48,238 nucleotides of DNA from Streptomyces graminilatus (GTDB lineage: Bacteria > Actinomycetota > Actinomycetes > Streptomycetales > Streptomycetaceae): the NCBI RefSeq assembly GCF_001418565.1, contig NZ_LIQQ01000211.1:1-48238 (forward strand), read 5' to 3'. A program made the position numbers and the translations under genes. Numbering within the stretch: the first letter of the stretch is position 1; every line of letters begins with the position of its first letter. Positions 13,509 to 21,354 of the stretch are shown here, piece after piece. The notes under the pieces were generated by a model. It made no database searches. It worked only from the letters and a program-made list of their open reading frames with translations, and was not told the DNA's origin.

Positions 13509-15614
13509 ATGACGAACAACGTGGTCCAGCTCCACAAGGACGCACCCCAGGACGCCGAGGACGCGCAGGACGCCGCCGCCCGCCAGACCATCATCGACGT
13601 CGTCCAGAACGCCGAACCGCGTCCCGTCGACCCGCCCGACACCGCCATCGAAGGCACCTGGCTCGCCGAAAAGCAGGCCTACCTCGCCGACGCGCCGCCC
13701 GTCGTACCCCCGGCCTTCCGCCGCTGGGACGCCTTCAAGCACACCGTCCGCTGGACCGCGTCCTACTACGGACACGTCACCGCCTTCCACACCCTGCGCG
13801 TCCCCGTCTACCTGGGACGCCTCCTGCTGCGCTCCCCGCGCGGCACCGGCCGACTCATCGTCCGCTGGGGCAAATGGGTCGCCGACACCGAAGCGCGCCC
13901 CGTCGAAGCCAAGGCCGCCGCGTCCGCAGACATCGAGGCCTGGCTGTCCCTGTCCCGCGAGAAGTCCCGCCGCGTCCGCCCCCGCCGCATCGCGTCGGCG
14001 GCCGTCGCCACGGTCACCGGCATCACCACCCTCGTCAGTGGCTTCCTCGTGCCCGGGTGGACGGTGACCGCCGCCCTCACGGCCGCTGCCCTCGCAGGCC
14101 TGAACGGCCGGAAAGGCGACAAGCGCCTGATCACGCGCTACGTTGCCACCAACATCCTGCGCCGCCTCGACTCCACCGAGGTGTTCGACGCCCTCGCCGC
14201 GATCGGCATCGAAGGCAAGAAGGGCCGCAAGGGAGTCGAGTTCGCGGCCGAGGTCATGCGCGACGGGCCCGGCTGGCGCGCCGAGGTCGACCTCCCGCCC
14301 GGTATCAAGGCCACCGTCGTCCTGGAGAAGCGCGAGGAGCTGGCCGCAGCCATGCGCCGGCCCATCAGCACCGTGTGGCCCGAGGGCGATCGCACCGCCC
14401 ACCCCGGCCGCCTCGTCTTGTGGGTCGCCCAGCGCGACCCTGCCAAGGCCGCCCGCAAGCTGTGGCCGCTGATGAAGGACGGCCAGGCCGACGTCTACCA
14501 GCCGCTGCCCTACGGCTTCGACCCGCGCGGCAACCTCGTCGAGATCACCCTCATGTACTCCAACCTGCTGGTCGGAGGCATCCCCGGCTCCGGCAAGACG
14601 TCCTGCGCGCTCGCCATCGTCCTCGGTGTCGCCCTCGACCCCACCGCCGAACTGTGGATCTTCGAACTCAAGGGGTCCGGCGACCTCGACTCCGTCAAGC
14701 CCGTCTGCCACCGCTACGTGTCCGGCGACGAGGACGAAGACCTGGAGGCCGCCCTCGGCGGCATGCGCTCCGGGATCGCCGAGTACCAGCGCCGCGCCAA
14801 GTTCATCAAGTCCCTGCCCGCGTCCGAGGTCCCCGAGGGCCGCAAGGTCACCCGCGCCCTCGCCGAGAAGTACCCCGAGCAGCAGCTCGGCCCGCGCGTC
14901 ATCGTCGTCGACGAGGTCCAAGAGCTGTTCACGCACGCCGACTACAAGGACGAGGCCGCCGCGCTGGCCACCCGCCTCATCAAGAAGGGGCGCGCATACG
15001 GCATCATCCTCATCCTCCTCACCCAGAACCCCGACGCGCCCTCGCTGCCCACCGGGGTCTCCTCGTCGGTCGGCACCCGCCTGTGCCTCGCCGTCATGGA
15101 CTGGAGGGCGAACAACAACGTCCTCGGCACCGGCGCCTACGACCGGGGTATGCGCGCCACCGACATCTCCGTCGACGAGCAGGGAACCGGCATCCTCGCC
15201 CGGGGCCGCGAAGGCATCACCGTGCGGGCCGCGTTCATCAAGCAGACCGAGGCCGAGGAGATCGGCAAGCGCGCCCTCGCGCTCCGTACCGCCGCCGGCA
15301 CTCTCACCGGACAGGCCGTCGGCGCGGCCGTCGAGGAGCAGGACGTCGAGACGGTCCTCGACCACCTGCGCGCCGTCTGGCCCGATGGCGTCGAGGCAGT
15401 CCACTCCCACCGCCTCGTCGAAGCCCTCGCCGCCTACCGGGCCGACCTGTACCGGCCATGGACGGAGATGGACGCCGCAGGCTCATCCACCGCCCTCAGC
15501 GTCGCCCTCAAGCCCTTCAAGGTCGCCACGAAGCAGCTCACCATCCGGGAGTGCTGCGGCGGCGCCAAGGGGCTTCGCTGGGCCGACATCCCGACCGCCG
15601 AGGACGGCGACTAG
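13509..15614 (+). CDS. TraB/FtsK-SpoIIIE-type DNA translocase
   Basis: 701 aa, ATG start. The N-terminal 240 residues include one or two membrane segments (ASAAVATVTGITTLVSGFLV then TAALTAAALAGL). The motor domain has Walker A GGIPGSGKT near residue 360, WIFELKGSGDL, and Walker B VIVVDEVQELF near 470, then LILLTQNPDAP. The last 100 residues form a winged-helix-like end, comparable to the DNA-reading gamma domain of TraB and FtsK. It lacks the relaxase that other conjugation systems need; Streptomyces TraB moves double-stranded DNA as a hexameric pump. The DUF2637/Spd genes upstream support a transfer role over chromosome segregation or capsid packaging, since a separate terminase is present. 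Confidence 0.87.
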   Translation: MTNNVVQLHKDAPQDAEDAQDAAARQTIIDVVQNAEPRPVDPPDTAIEGTWLAEKQAYLADAPPVVPPAFRRWDAFKHTVRWTASYYGHVTAFHTLRVPVYLGRLLLRSPRGTGRLIVRWGKWVADTEARPVEAKAAASADIEAWLSLSREKSRRVRPRRIASAAVATVTGITTLVSGFLVPGWTVTAALTAAALAGLNGRKGDKRLITRYVATNILRRLDSTEVFDALAAIGIEGKKGRKGVEFAAEVMRDGPGWRAEVDLPPGIKATVVLEKREELAAAMRRPISTVWPEGDRTAHPGRLVLWVAQRDPAKAARKLWPLMKDGQADVYQPLPYGFDPRGNLVEITLMYSNLLVGGIPGSGKTSCALAIVLGVALDPTAELWIFELKGSGDLDSVKPVCHRYVSGDEDEDLEAALGGMRSGIAEYQRRAKFIKSLPASEVPEGRKVTRALAEKYPEQQLGPRVIVVDEVQELFTHADYKDEAAALATRLIKKGRAYGIILILLTQNPDAPSLPTGVSSSVGTRLCLAVMDWRANNNVLGTGAYDRGMRATDISVDEQGTGILARGREGITVRAAFIKQTEAEEIGKRALALRTAAGTLTGQAVGAAVEEQDVETVLDHLRAVWPDGVEAVHSHRLVEALAAYRADLYRPWTEMDAAGSSTALSVALKPFKVATKQLTIRECCGGAKGLRWADIPTAEDGD

Positions 15615-15627
15615 AGGCCGCCGAGCC

Positions 15628-15746
15628 GGTTTCGGCAAGGGGCTGTGGTTTCACCCCACCCCGAAACCGGTTTCGACCCCGATATCGGACCCCACCTGCA
15701 CAGTTTCGAGTTTCGGGCCCGCGTCGCGAGGGGGCGTATCGGCCCT
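15628..15746. repeat. GGTTTC/GAAACC repeat cluster behind the translocase
   Basis: GGTTTC occurs at 15628 and 15647, CGAAACCGGTTTCG is a perfect 14-bp palindrome at 15662-15675, and GTTTCG repeats at about 15703 and 15710, with TGAAACGG at 15746. The cluster fills most of the 218-bp gap before the GIY-YIG gene. Streptomyces TraB recognises short repeats in a clt locus near its gene; this is a candidate. A promoter/operator cluster is the alternative. Confidence 0.45.
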
Positions 15747-15832
15747 GAAACGGCCTCGCTGAGACCCACGCAGACCGACACCACTGCCCCACAGCAACGC
15801 CAACTGTCAGTGCCCAGTAGGAGGATCCAGAC

Positions 15833-16381
15833 ATGTACGAGGGCAACGAACGCCACATCTGGAGCGACGACGGCATCGCTCGCATCAAGGACACCGACCG
15901 AGCAGTTGAGCTGTCCGCACTCCTCGACGAGAACGACCCGGCCCACGTGGCGATCGAGCAGACGCTCCTGCTCTTCGCGGCCAGCGGCGTCGAACTGTCC
16001 GCGCACGCGGTCGAGACCGCCGTCAAGGTCGGACGGCACCAGCACCGCATCCTCCAGGAAGCCGACGAGTCCGCGCACGGCGTCAAGCGCGACCAGGAGG
16101 GCGGAGTCGTCTACTACGCCCGCACCGGCTCGATCATCAAGATCGGTACCACGACCAACATGCACGCCCGCATGGCCGAGATCCTCCCCGACGAGGTCCT
16201 CGCCACCGAGCCCGGCAGCTACCGCCTCGAAGCCCAGCGGCACCGCCAGTTCCGCAAGCTCCGCGTCCCCGGCAAAGTCGAGTGGTTCCACGCTGGGCCG
16301 CTGCTGCAGGAACACGTCCTGTCCCTCCGTGCTCTCCACGGTGAACCGGATCCCGCGCTCCCCGTACGTCACAACAGCTGA
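15833..16381 (+). CDS. GIY-YIG (T5orf172-type) nuclease-family protein
   Basis: 182 aa, ATG start with AGGAGG 7 bp upstream. The N-terminal 90 residues are helical; from about 92 the sequence shows VVYYARTG, IIKIGTTTNMHARM, a central LLATEPGSYRLEAQRH and VEWFHAGPLL, the signature order of the T5orf172 group within GIY-YIG proteins. Family members cut DNA in some contexts, but many phage copies have no known activity. Its place directly behind the translocase and repeat cluster could mean it nicks element or host DNA; that is speculative. Confidence 0.78.
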   Translation: MYEGNERHIWSDDGIARIKDTDRAVELSALLDENDPAHVAIEQTLLLFAASGVELSAHAVETAVKVGRHQHRILQEADESAHGVKRDQEGGVVYYARTGSIIKIGTTTNMHARMAEILPDEVLATEPGSYRLEAQRHRQFRKLRVPGKVEWFHAGPLLQEHVLSLRALHGEPDPALPVRHNS

Positions 16382-16395
16382 GAGAGACTGGGGGC

Positions 16396-16617
16396 ATGGA
16401 GTACCTCTCCCTGCCCCCAGGACTGCTCACCGCCTCCATGGCCGCCCGTGCCTGCGGGGTGAAGCCGGCCACCATCCGCGACTGGGTACGCCGCGGCATC
16501 CTCACCCGCGCCGGAGGCTCACCCAAACGCCCGTACTACCGCGTCACCGACGTCACCGAAGCCATGCTCGCGGCCAAGCCCAGCCGCCCCGGACAACGCG
16601 GAGTCACAGCCGCTTGA
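16396..16617 (+). CDS. MerR-like HTH protein (alternative Xis candidate)
   Basis: 73 aa, ATG start. A MerR/HTH_17 fold takes the whole protein: LLTASMAARACGVKPATI for the helices, RDWVRRGILTRAGG, and YYRVTDVTEAMLAA. It resembles the C-terminal HTH of the DUF2637 protein at 11698. Such small winged helices act as excisionases or local regulators. It ends the transfer-like block before a terminator and may regulate it. Confidence 0.7.
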   Translation: MEYLSLPPGLLTASMAARACGVKPATIRDWVRRGILTRAGGSPKRPYYRVTDVTEAMLAAKPSRPGQRGVTAA

Positions 16618-16685
16618 CGTGCGACGATCCATGAGCCACGATCGCGGTGTACAACTGTGCCCTCAGACGGCACCACAAACACACG

Positions 16686-16712
16686 AGGCCCCGCCCGCCA
16701 GCGGGGCCTTTG
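16686..16712 (+). terminator. Rho-independent terminator before the late region
   Basis: AGGCCCCGC (16686-16694) and GCGGGGCCT (16701-16709) form a perfect 9-bp stem with loop CCGCCA, followed by TTT. It closes the early/transfer transcription unit just upstream of the collagen-like gene. Confidence 0.75.
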
Positions 16713-16734
16713 CCGTACCCGGAGGAGGTGTCGT

Positions 16735-17715
16735 ATGCCTCTGCCCGACGGCATGGCCACCGTCACCCTCACCGGCGACTACCCGCACCCCGACGGCATC
16801 CCGATGGTCGGACACGTCCGCCTCGAACCCACCGCCGGCCGCCTCATCCACACCGCCAGCGGCACCACCGTCCAAGGCCCCGCCCGAGCCAACTTCGACG
16901 CCAACGGCCACGTGTCCATCACCGTGGTCGCCAACGACGCCGACGGCATCAACCCCACAGGCGGCACCTACCAGCTCACCCTGTCGTTCTACGACGCCGA
17001 CACCGTCACCTTCCCCGTGCGGCTCCTCAAGGCCACCCCCAACCTCAAGATCGCCGCACTCACCCCCGTCACCGCAGACGACGGCAACTACCTCCTCGTC
17101 CAGGGCCCACCCGGACCAGCAGGAGCCACCGGCCCGACCGGACCCACCGGCACGACTGGCGCGACCGGAGCCGCCGGAGCGCAGGGCATACAGGGGCCAG
17201 CAGGCGCCACAGGCCCACAAGGACCAGCAGGAGCCGGCGCCGCGATCCGCAGCAGCGACGGCCGGATCAACCTCCAGATCATCACCCCGCCCGTCGTCGC
17301 CGGATGGGCCATCGTCACCACCACGGGCGGCGTCGAGATCGGCAACACCATCCCCGGAGCCGTCGGCGACCGCATCTGGTACTCGCCGTCATTCCTGCGT
17401 ACGTACGGCATCGTCGTAGACACCGGTATCCGAGGGGCGAGTGGCGTCTCTCGGTACACCAGCTCCGGCACCAGCACCCCCGAGACCGACGGGTACGCCC
17501 CGATGTACCCGCAGGCCGCGTTCGCTGGCGTCGCCGGTATCCGTGAATTCATCGTGCAACCCGGCGAAGTCGACGGATCCGGCAACGTGAAGATCGTGCT
17601 CGCCTACAGGGGAAACAGCGCCGACGGCACAAGCCAGAAGCTGTACTTCGGCGGCGACCCCTCCGGCTACAGCGGCGCCTTCTTCATCGCGAACATGGGC
17701 CCCGCACCCGCCTGA
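16735..17715 (+). CDS. Collagen-like phage structural protein
   Basis: 326 aa from the ATG at 16735, with GGAGGAGG 5-12 bp upstream; the frame is open further upstream across a terminator, so I reject the longer form. Residues 1-120 form a beta domain like those heading tail-fibre proteins (DGIPMVGHVRLEP). A run of about fifteen Gly-X-Y triplets follows at 122-166, a trimeric collagen-like stalk. The C-terminal 160 residues are beta-rich with many Gly/Tyr. A fibre or receptor-binding role is likely. Unusually it lies before the terminase, 17 kb from the other fibre genes. Confidence 0.75.
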   Translation: MPLPDGMATVTLTGDYPHPDGIPMVGHVRLEPTAGRLIHTASGTTVQGPARANFDANGHVSITVVANDADGINPTGGTYQLTLSFYDADTVTFPVRLLKATPNLKIAALTPVTADDGNYLLVQGPPGPAGATGPTGPTGTTGATGAAGAQGIQGPAGATGPQGPAGAGAAIRSSDGRINLQIITPPVVAGWAIVTTTGGVEIGNTIPGAVGDRIWYSPSFLRTYGIVVDTGIRGASGVSRYTSSGTSTPETDGYAPMYPQAAFAGVAGIREFIVQPGEVDGSGNVKIVLAYRGNSADGTSQKLYFGGDPSGYSGAFFIANMGPAPA

Positions 17716-17738
17716 CCACTACGCCCCCGTCAGCAGAC

Positions 17739-17966
17739 CTACCCGCGGCCCCGCCTCCACGGCCGGCCATCGCCGCCGGGCCGCACCGTCACCTCCGGCA
17801 CCTGCCCCGACCGGCGCGCCCTCGTCGTGCCCGCTACCGCGCCCACCATCAGGCACGCGGCGGGCAGCAAGAGCAGCCACCACTGCGTGATGACGGCCGC
17901 GAGCACCAGGACCAGGCCGACAGCGAACACCCCGAGCGCCCAGTCCGAACGTCCCTCTCCAGCCAC
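17739..17966 (-). CDS. Opposite-strand small membrane protein (moron candidate)
   Basis: 75 aa from the GTG at 17966, with GGAGGGGG 7 bp upstream. A longer frame from 18023 exists but overlaps the HNH gene start. Two hydrophobic segments (ALGVFAVGLVLVLAAVI and WLLLLPAACLMVGAVAG) precede a basic tail. It is the only leftward gene inside the late region and is convergent with the collagen-like gene. Phage genes on the reverse strand, separate from the late operon, are often expressed in the lysogen and block superinfection or change the host surface; this is inference. Confidence 0.55.
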   Translation of the reverse strand: MAGEGRSDWALGVFAVGLVLVLAAVITQWWLLLLPAACLMVGAVAGTTRARRSGQVPEVTVRPGGDGRPWRRGRG

Positions 17967-18015
17967 AGCAACCCCCTCCAGTTGTAGGCGCAGCACGATA
18001 CGGAGGCAGACGGCC

Positions 18016-18399
18016 ATGCCCAAGTCTCAGCGCTGGCGCGTCTGCTCCACACCTGAGTGCCCCGAGTTCACCCAGCACGGCAAGTGCGACGCACACCGGG
18101 CCGAGGCCGAGCAGCGGCGAGGCAGCGCACGACAGCGCGGCTACGACCGAGACCACGAGGTGCTGTTCCGTAAGCCCGTCATCGCACGCGACCCGAAGTG
18201 CGTGTGCACCGCCGAGGGCCACGGGCACTGCGGCCCGTGCGGCCAGCCATCCCGGCACGCCGACCACCACCCCCACTCCCGCCGCGAACTACAGGCCTTG
18301 GGCCTCGACCCCAACGACCCGGAGTACGGGCGCGGCCTGTGCGGCCCGTGCCACAGCAGCCACACCGCACGCGAGCAGCCAGGAGGCTGGCACCGATGA
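18016..18399 (+). CDS. HNH endonuclease next to terminase
   Basis: 127 aa from the ATG at 18016, with GGAGG about 11 bp upstream. Cys pairs (VCSTPEC, CGPC and LCGPCHSSH) and the catalytic region HADHHPHSRRE fit the HNH nuclease family. Phage HNH proteins encoded beside the terminase are needed by many cos-type siphophages for the nicking activity of the packaging motor. Overlaps the next gene by 4 bp. Supports cos-type packaging. Confidence 0.85.
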   Translation: MPKSQRWRVCSTPECPEFTQHGKCDAHRAEAEQRRGSARQRGYDRDHEVLFRKPVIARDPKCVCTAEGHGHCGPCGQPSRHADHHPHSRRELQALGLDPNDPEYGRGLCGPCHSSHTAREQPGGWHR

Positions 18400-18890
18400 C
18401 CGACACCACACGCACCGTCGTACTCAAGCCCGGCGACACGCTGCTGATCGGCAACCTCGGACAGACGAGCGAGGACGCACTCGACGCACTGCACGAGGGC
18501 GCCGCCCGCCTCCGCTCCGCCCTCCGCCTGGCCGACGTCCTCCTGTTCGAAGCGGACATCGACACGGCAGCGGTCGCGCCGCTCGCGCCGGTACCTGACG
18601 CTGTGGTGCTCAGGCTCTTCGGCCGTGAGGCAGTGGCTGCGCACCGCGAGACGCTCGCCGCGTGGCTGAAGGCGAACGACATCGACCCAGACCTGGTCGC
18701 CGACGACTGGCTCAGCGTCGAGGAGAGCGCAGGCCTGCGCCTCATCCGCTACGCGGCCTACCGTCTGACGAAGGACGGCCGGCGACTGCGCGACCCTCGC
18801 GACGGCGACCGAGCCTGGACCATCGAGCGCGTGTCACCGCTGGCCGTCGACCTGGACCTTCCGGACGACGCGCGACGTCACAAAGAGTGA
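18396..18890 (+). CDS. Hypothetical protein between HNH and terminase
   Basis: 164 aa, ATG start overlapping the HNH stop. The N-terminus (TVVLKPGDTLLIGNLG) is beta-rich and followed by helices (EDALDALHEGAARLRSAL). Not recognised; similar short proteins precede terminase in other Streptomyces phages. The C-terminus ends in a charged tail. Function unknown. Confidence 0.65.
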   Translation: MTDTTRTVVLKPGDTLLIGNLGQTSEDALDALHEGAARLRSALRLADVLLFEADIDTAAVAPLAPVPDAVVLRLFGREAVAAHRETLAAWLKANDIDPDLVADDWLSVEESAGLRLIRYAAYRLTKDGRRLRDPRDGDRAWTIERVSPLAVDLDLPDDARRHKE

Positions 18891-19085
18891 CCCCAGACCA
18901 TGATCACCCCGGGGGGTGACCCCCAATCAAGATCGTCTGGGGGACCGCCGGGGAGGGCGCTCCCTGTCTGTACGGGTCTGGGAGGCCCGCAGGCAGCGCC
19001 CAAGCGCCACGCACCGTAACCAGGTTCGGCCGCAACGGCCGGACCCCTTCCGAGGTGCCGCAACGGCACTGTGGGGGTGATCGGC
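18891..19085. other. Non-coding gap before terminase, possible cos region
   Basis: This 195-bp gap holds nested inverted repeats: CCCCAGAC (18893-18900) with GTCTGGGG (18937-18944), enclosing TCACCCC and GGGGTGA (18905-18920) around GG. No promoter was obvious. Lying between the HNH gene and the small terminase gene, it is where cos sites are found in related cos-type siphophages. The exact cut site cannot be read from sequence. Confidence 0.4.
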
Positions 19086-19688
19086 ATGGCCGGAATGGGC
19101 CCTGCCCCGAAGCCGAACGCCCGGCGGCGCAACGCCACCGTGGCCACGGTCGAACTGCCCGCCGCCGGCCGCGAGGGCGCAACGCCACCGTGGCCTCTAC
19201 TCGCCGACATCGTCCTGTCGACGCAGCGGGACACAGCACAGCGAGCGGCCGATGAACTGGAACTGTCCCTGGCCGAGCCGAACCTGACCGGCCGCCAGCG
19301 CACCACCGTGCAGCGCAAGGCTGACGCGGCCCGGGAAGCGGCAGCCATCCTCACCGCCCAGCTCGGTGCCCAGGAGCGGGTGGAAGCCGAGCTGTGGGAG
19401 CAGCTGTGGGCGCTGCCTCAGGCTGTGGAGTGGGAGCGTGCCAGCTGGACGCGCGAGGTCGCGCAGTACGTCCGCTGGAAGGCCCGCGCGGAACAGGGCG
19501 ACCTGGACGCGTCGAGGGAGGCCCGGCAGATGGCGGACCGGCTCGGCCTGTCGCCGCTGGCGATGCTGCGGCTGCGCTGGAAGGTTTCGGCGGACGACGA
19601 GGAGCGTTCCGCGCGTCCTCGTCGACGGGCGGCGACCACTGGCCGACGTCCGGACGATCCGCGGGCCACTCTGCACGTGGTGGAGTGA
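19086..19688 (+). CDS. Phage terminase small subunit
   Basis: 200 aa from the ATG at 19086, with GGGGGTG 6 bp upstream; GTG codons at 19071 and 19077 are in frame. The N-terminus MAGMGPAPKPNARRRN is the form I know from small terminase proteins of Streptomyces phages. The middle is helical and highly charged, and a basic Arg-rich tail ends it. It recognises the packaging site and recruits the large subunit. A 20-bp direct repeat with 50-bp spacing lies in its first 110 bp. Confidence 0.78.
   Translation: MAGMGPAPKPNARRRNATVATVELPAAGREGATPPWPLLADIVLSTQRDTAQRAADELELSLAEPNLTGRQRTTVQRKADAAREAAAILTAQLGAQERVEAELWEQLWALPQAVEWERASWTREVAQYVRWKARAEQGDLDASREARQMADRLGLSPLAMLRLRWKVSADDEERSARPRRRAATTGRRPDDPRATLHVVE
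19126..19195. repeat. 20-bp direct repeat, 50-bp period, in small terminase gene
   Basis: Identical 20-bp copies (GGCGCAACGCC then ACCGTGGCC) are at 19126-19145 and 19176-19195. The two copies are read in different frames, so they are not a repeated peptide. They are within 200 bp of the presumed cos region and could be small-terminase binding sites, as seen in other cos phages, or a chance duplication. Confidence 0.5.
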
Positions 19689-19691
19689 GCC

Positions 19692-21341
19692 GTGGGCGTC
19701 CTGATGGTCCCCGCGCCGGACGCCGAACCGTGGCCGACGCTGGGACCGCAGGTGTGCGACCTCATCGAGGAGCGGGCCGTCCACGGGCCCGGCGCCCTGC
19801 GCGGTCGGCCGTACGTGCTGGACCCGGAGAAGCGCGGGCTGATCTACCGCTGGTACGAGGTGTATCCGCAGGACCACCCGCGTGCGGGGAAGCGTCGCTT
19901 CAAGCGCGTCGGCCTGTCCGTCCGGAAGGGGACGGCGAAGACCGAGCTGGCCGCCGCGGTGGCGTTCGCCGAGCTGCACCCGGACGGGCCGGTGCGCTGC
20001 GACGGGTTCGACGCGGACGGCGAACCCGTCGGCGTCCCGGTGTCGGACCCGTTCATCCCGATGGTGGCGTACACCGAGGAGCAGACGGAGGAGCTGGCTT
20101 ACGCGGCCCTGTACGTGATGGTCACGGAGGGCCCGGACGGTGACCTGTTCGACCCGGGGCTGGACCGCATCATGCGCTGGGGCGGCTCCGGCAAGGCCGT
20201 TCCGCTGGCATCCTCGCCCGACTCCCGCGACGGCGCCCGCACGACGTTCCAGCACTTCGACGAGACGCACCGCTTCACGCTGCCCCGCCACCGGGGCGCC
20301 CACCAGACCATGCTGGCGAACATTCCGAAGATCATGATGTTCGACCCGTGGTCGCTGGAGACGACGACCACCTACACGCCGGGCGAGGACAGCGTCGCGC
20401 AGGGCACGCACGAGTTCGCCGAGCTGATCGCGGCGGGCAAGTCGAAGGACCGGACGCTGTGCTTCTTCCACCGGGAAGCCACGCCGAAGCCGGACGAGGA
20501 CCTCTCGGACGACCGGCAGATCCGGGCCGCGGTCCGGGAAGCGTCGGGGCCGTCCATCGCGGCCTGGCCGGACTTCGAGGGCCAGGTCGACGCGATCGTC
20601 TCGCTGTACAACGCGCCGGACACGGACCGGGCGTACTGGGAGCGCGTGTGGCTCAACCGGCGCGTGCAGGCAGGCCGTCAGGCGTTCTCGGTCGAGCGCT
20701 GGTCCGAACTGGCCCGGCCCGGCCAGCCGCTTCCGCCCAAGGGCGAGAAGATCGTGATCGGGTTCGACGGCGCCCAGTTCCGTGACGCCACCGCCCTGAT
20801 CGCGACGCACCTCGCGACCGGCTTCCAGTGGTCGCTGGGCATCTGGGAGTGCCCGCCCGGCGCCAACGACGACGGTGGTGAGGCCTGGGAGTGCCCCGAG
20901 GACGAGGTCGACGCCGTCCTGGTCGAGGCGTTCGGCAAGTGGGACGTGGTCCGCCTGTACGCGGACCCGCCGTACTGGGAGGGCATGATCAGCCGCTGGA
21001 AGGGCCGGTGGGGTGACAAGCGGGTCACCGAGTGGTGGACCAACCGGCTCAAGGCCATGGCGTACTCGCTGAAGGCCTACCAGGGCGCCATGAAGTCCGG
21101 CGCCCTCACCCACTCCGGTGACCCCGTCTACGCCCGGCACATCGCCAACGCCCGCCGGAAGATGCTCAAGATGCTCGACGAGCAGGGACAGCCGCTGTGG
21201 GTCATCGAGAAGGAACGCCACCAGTCGCCGCTGTCCATGGACGGCTCGATGGCCGGCTGCCTGTCGTGGGAGGCCTACCGCGACGCTATCAAGGCGGGTC
21301 AGAACAAGCCGAAGAAGAAGGCCGCCATGGTCGTGATGTGA
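19692..21341 (+). CDS. Phage terminase large subunit
   Basis: 549 aa, GTG start, 3 bp after the small-subunit stop. Packaging motor with an ATPase and nuclease. The Walker A region is deviant (VGLSVRKGTAKTE) near residue 78, as in many actinophage terminases, and Walker B with catalytic acid is FQHFDETH near 195. The nuclease domain starts with IGFDGAQFRDATAL near 355, with a second acidic motif LYADPPYWEG near 420. Length is usual for the family. It docks on the portal encoded next. Confidence 0.93.
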   Translation: MGVLMVPAPDAEPWPTLGPQVCDLIEERAVHGPGALRGRPYVLDPEKRGLIYRWYEVYPQDHPRAGKRRFKRVGLSVRKGTAKTELAAAVAFAELHPDGPVRCDGFDADGEPVGVPVSDPFIPMVAYTEEQTEELAYAALYVMVTEGPDGDLFDPGLDRIMRWGGSGKAVPLASSPDSRDGARTTFQHFDETHRFTLPRHRGAHQTMLANIPKIMMFDPWSLETTTTYTPGEDSVAQGTHEFAELIAAGKSKDRTLCFFHREATPKPDEDLSDDRQIRAAVREASGPSIAAWPDFEGQVDAIVSLYNAPDTDRAYWERVWLNRRVQAGRQAFSVERWSELARPGQPLPPKGEKIVIGFDGAQFRDATALIATHLATGFQWSLGIWECPPGANDDGGEAWECPEDEVDAVLVEAFGKWDVVRLYADPPYWEGMISRWKGRWGDKRVTEWWTNRLKAMAYSLKAYQGAMKSGALTHSGDPVYARHIANARRKMLKMLDEQGQPLWVIEKERHQSPLSMDGSMAGCLSWEAYRDAIKAGQNKPKKKAAMVVM

Positions 21342-21354
21342 GAGGGAGGCGGCT

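Noticed and set aside
13374..15410. 678-codon minus-strand frame opposite the translocase
   Set aside because: The forward frame has Walker A and B motifs; the reverse frame is repetitive Gly/Asp/Val-rich sequence without a domain.
13509..15614. Chromosomal FtsK cell-division gene
   Set aside because: It is inside the att boundaries, about 700 aa, without the long N-terminal four-helix membrane domain of FtsK, and next to DUF2637/Spd genes.
16657..17715. Longer collagen-like protein starting at 16657
   Set aside because: It would translate through a terminator hairpin, and the ATG at 16735 has an excellent ribosome site.
17739..18276. Longer minus-strand frames covering the HNH gene start
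   Set aside because: They overlap the HNH coding region; only the GTG at 17966 has a ribosome site, giving the 75-aa form.
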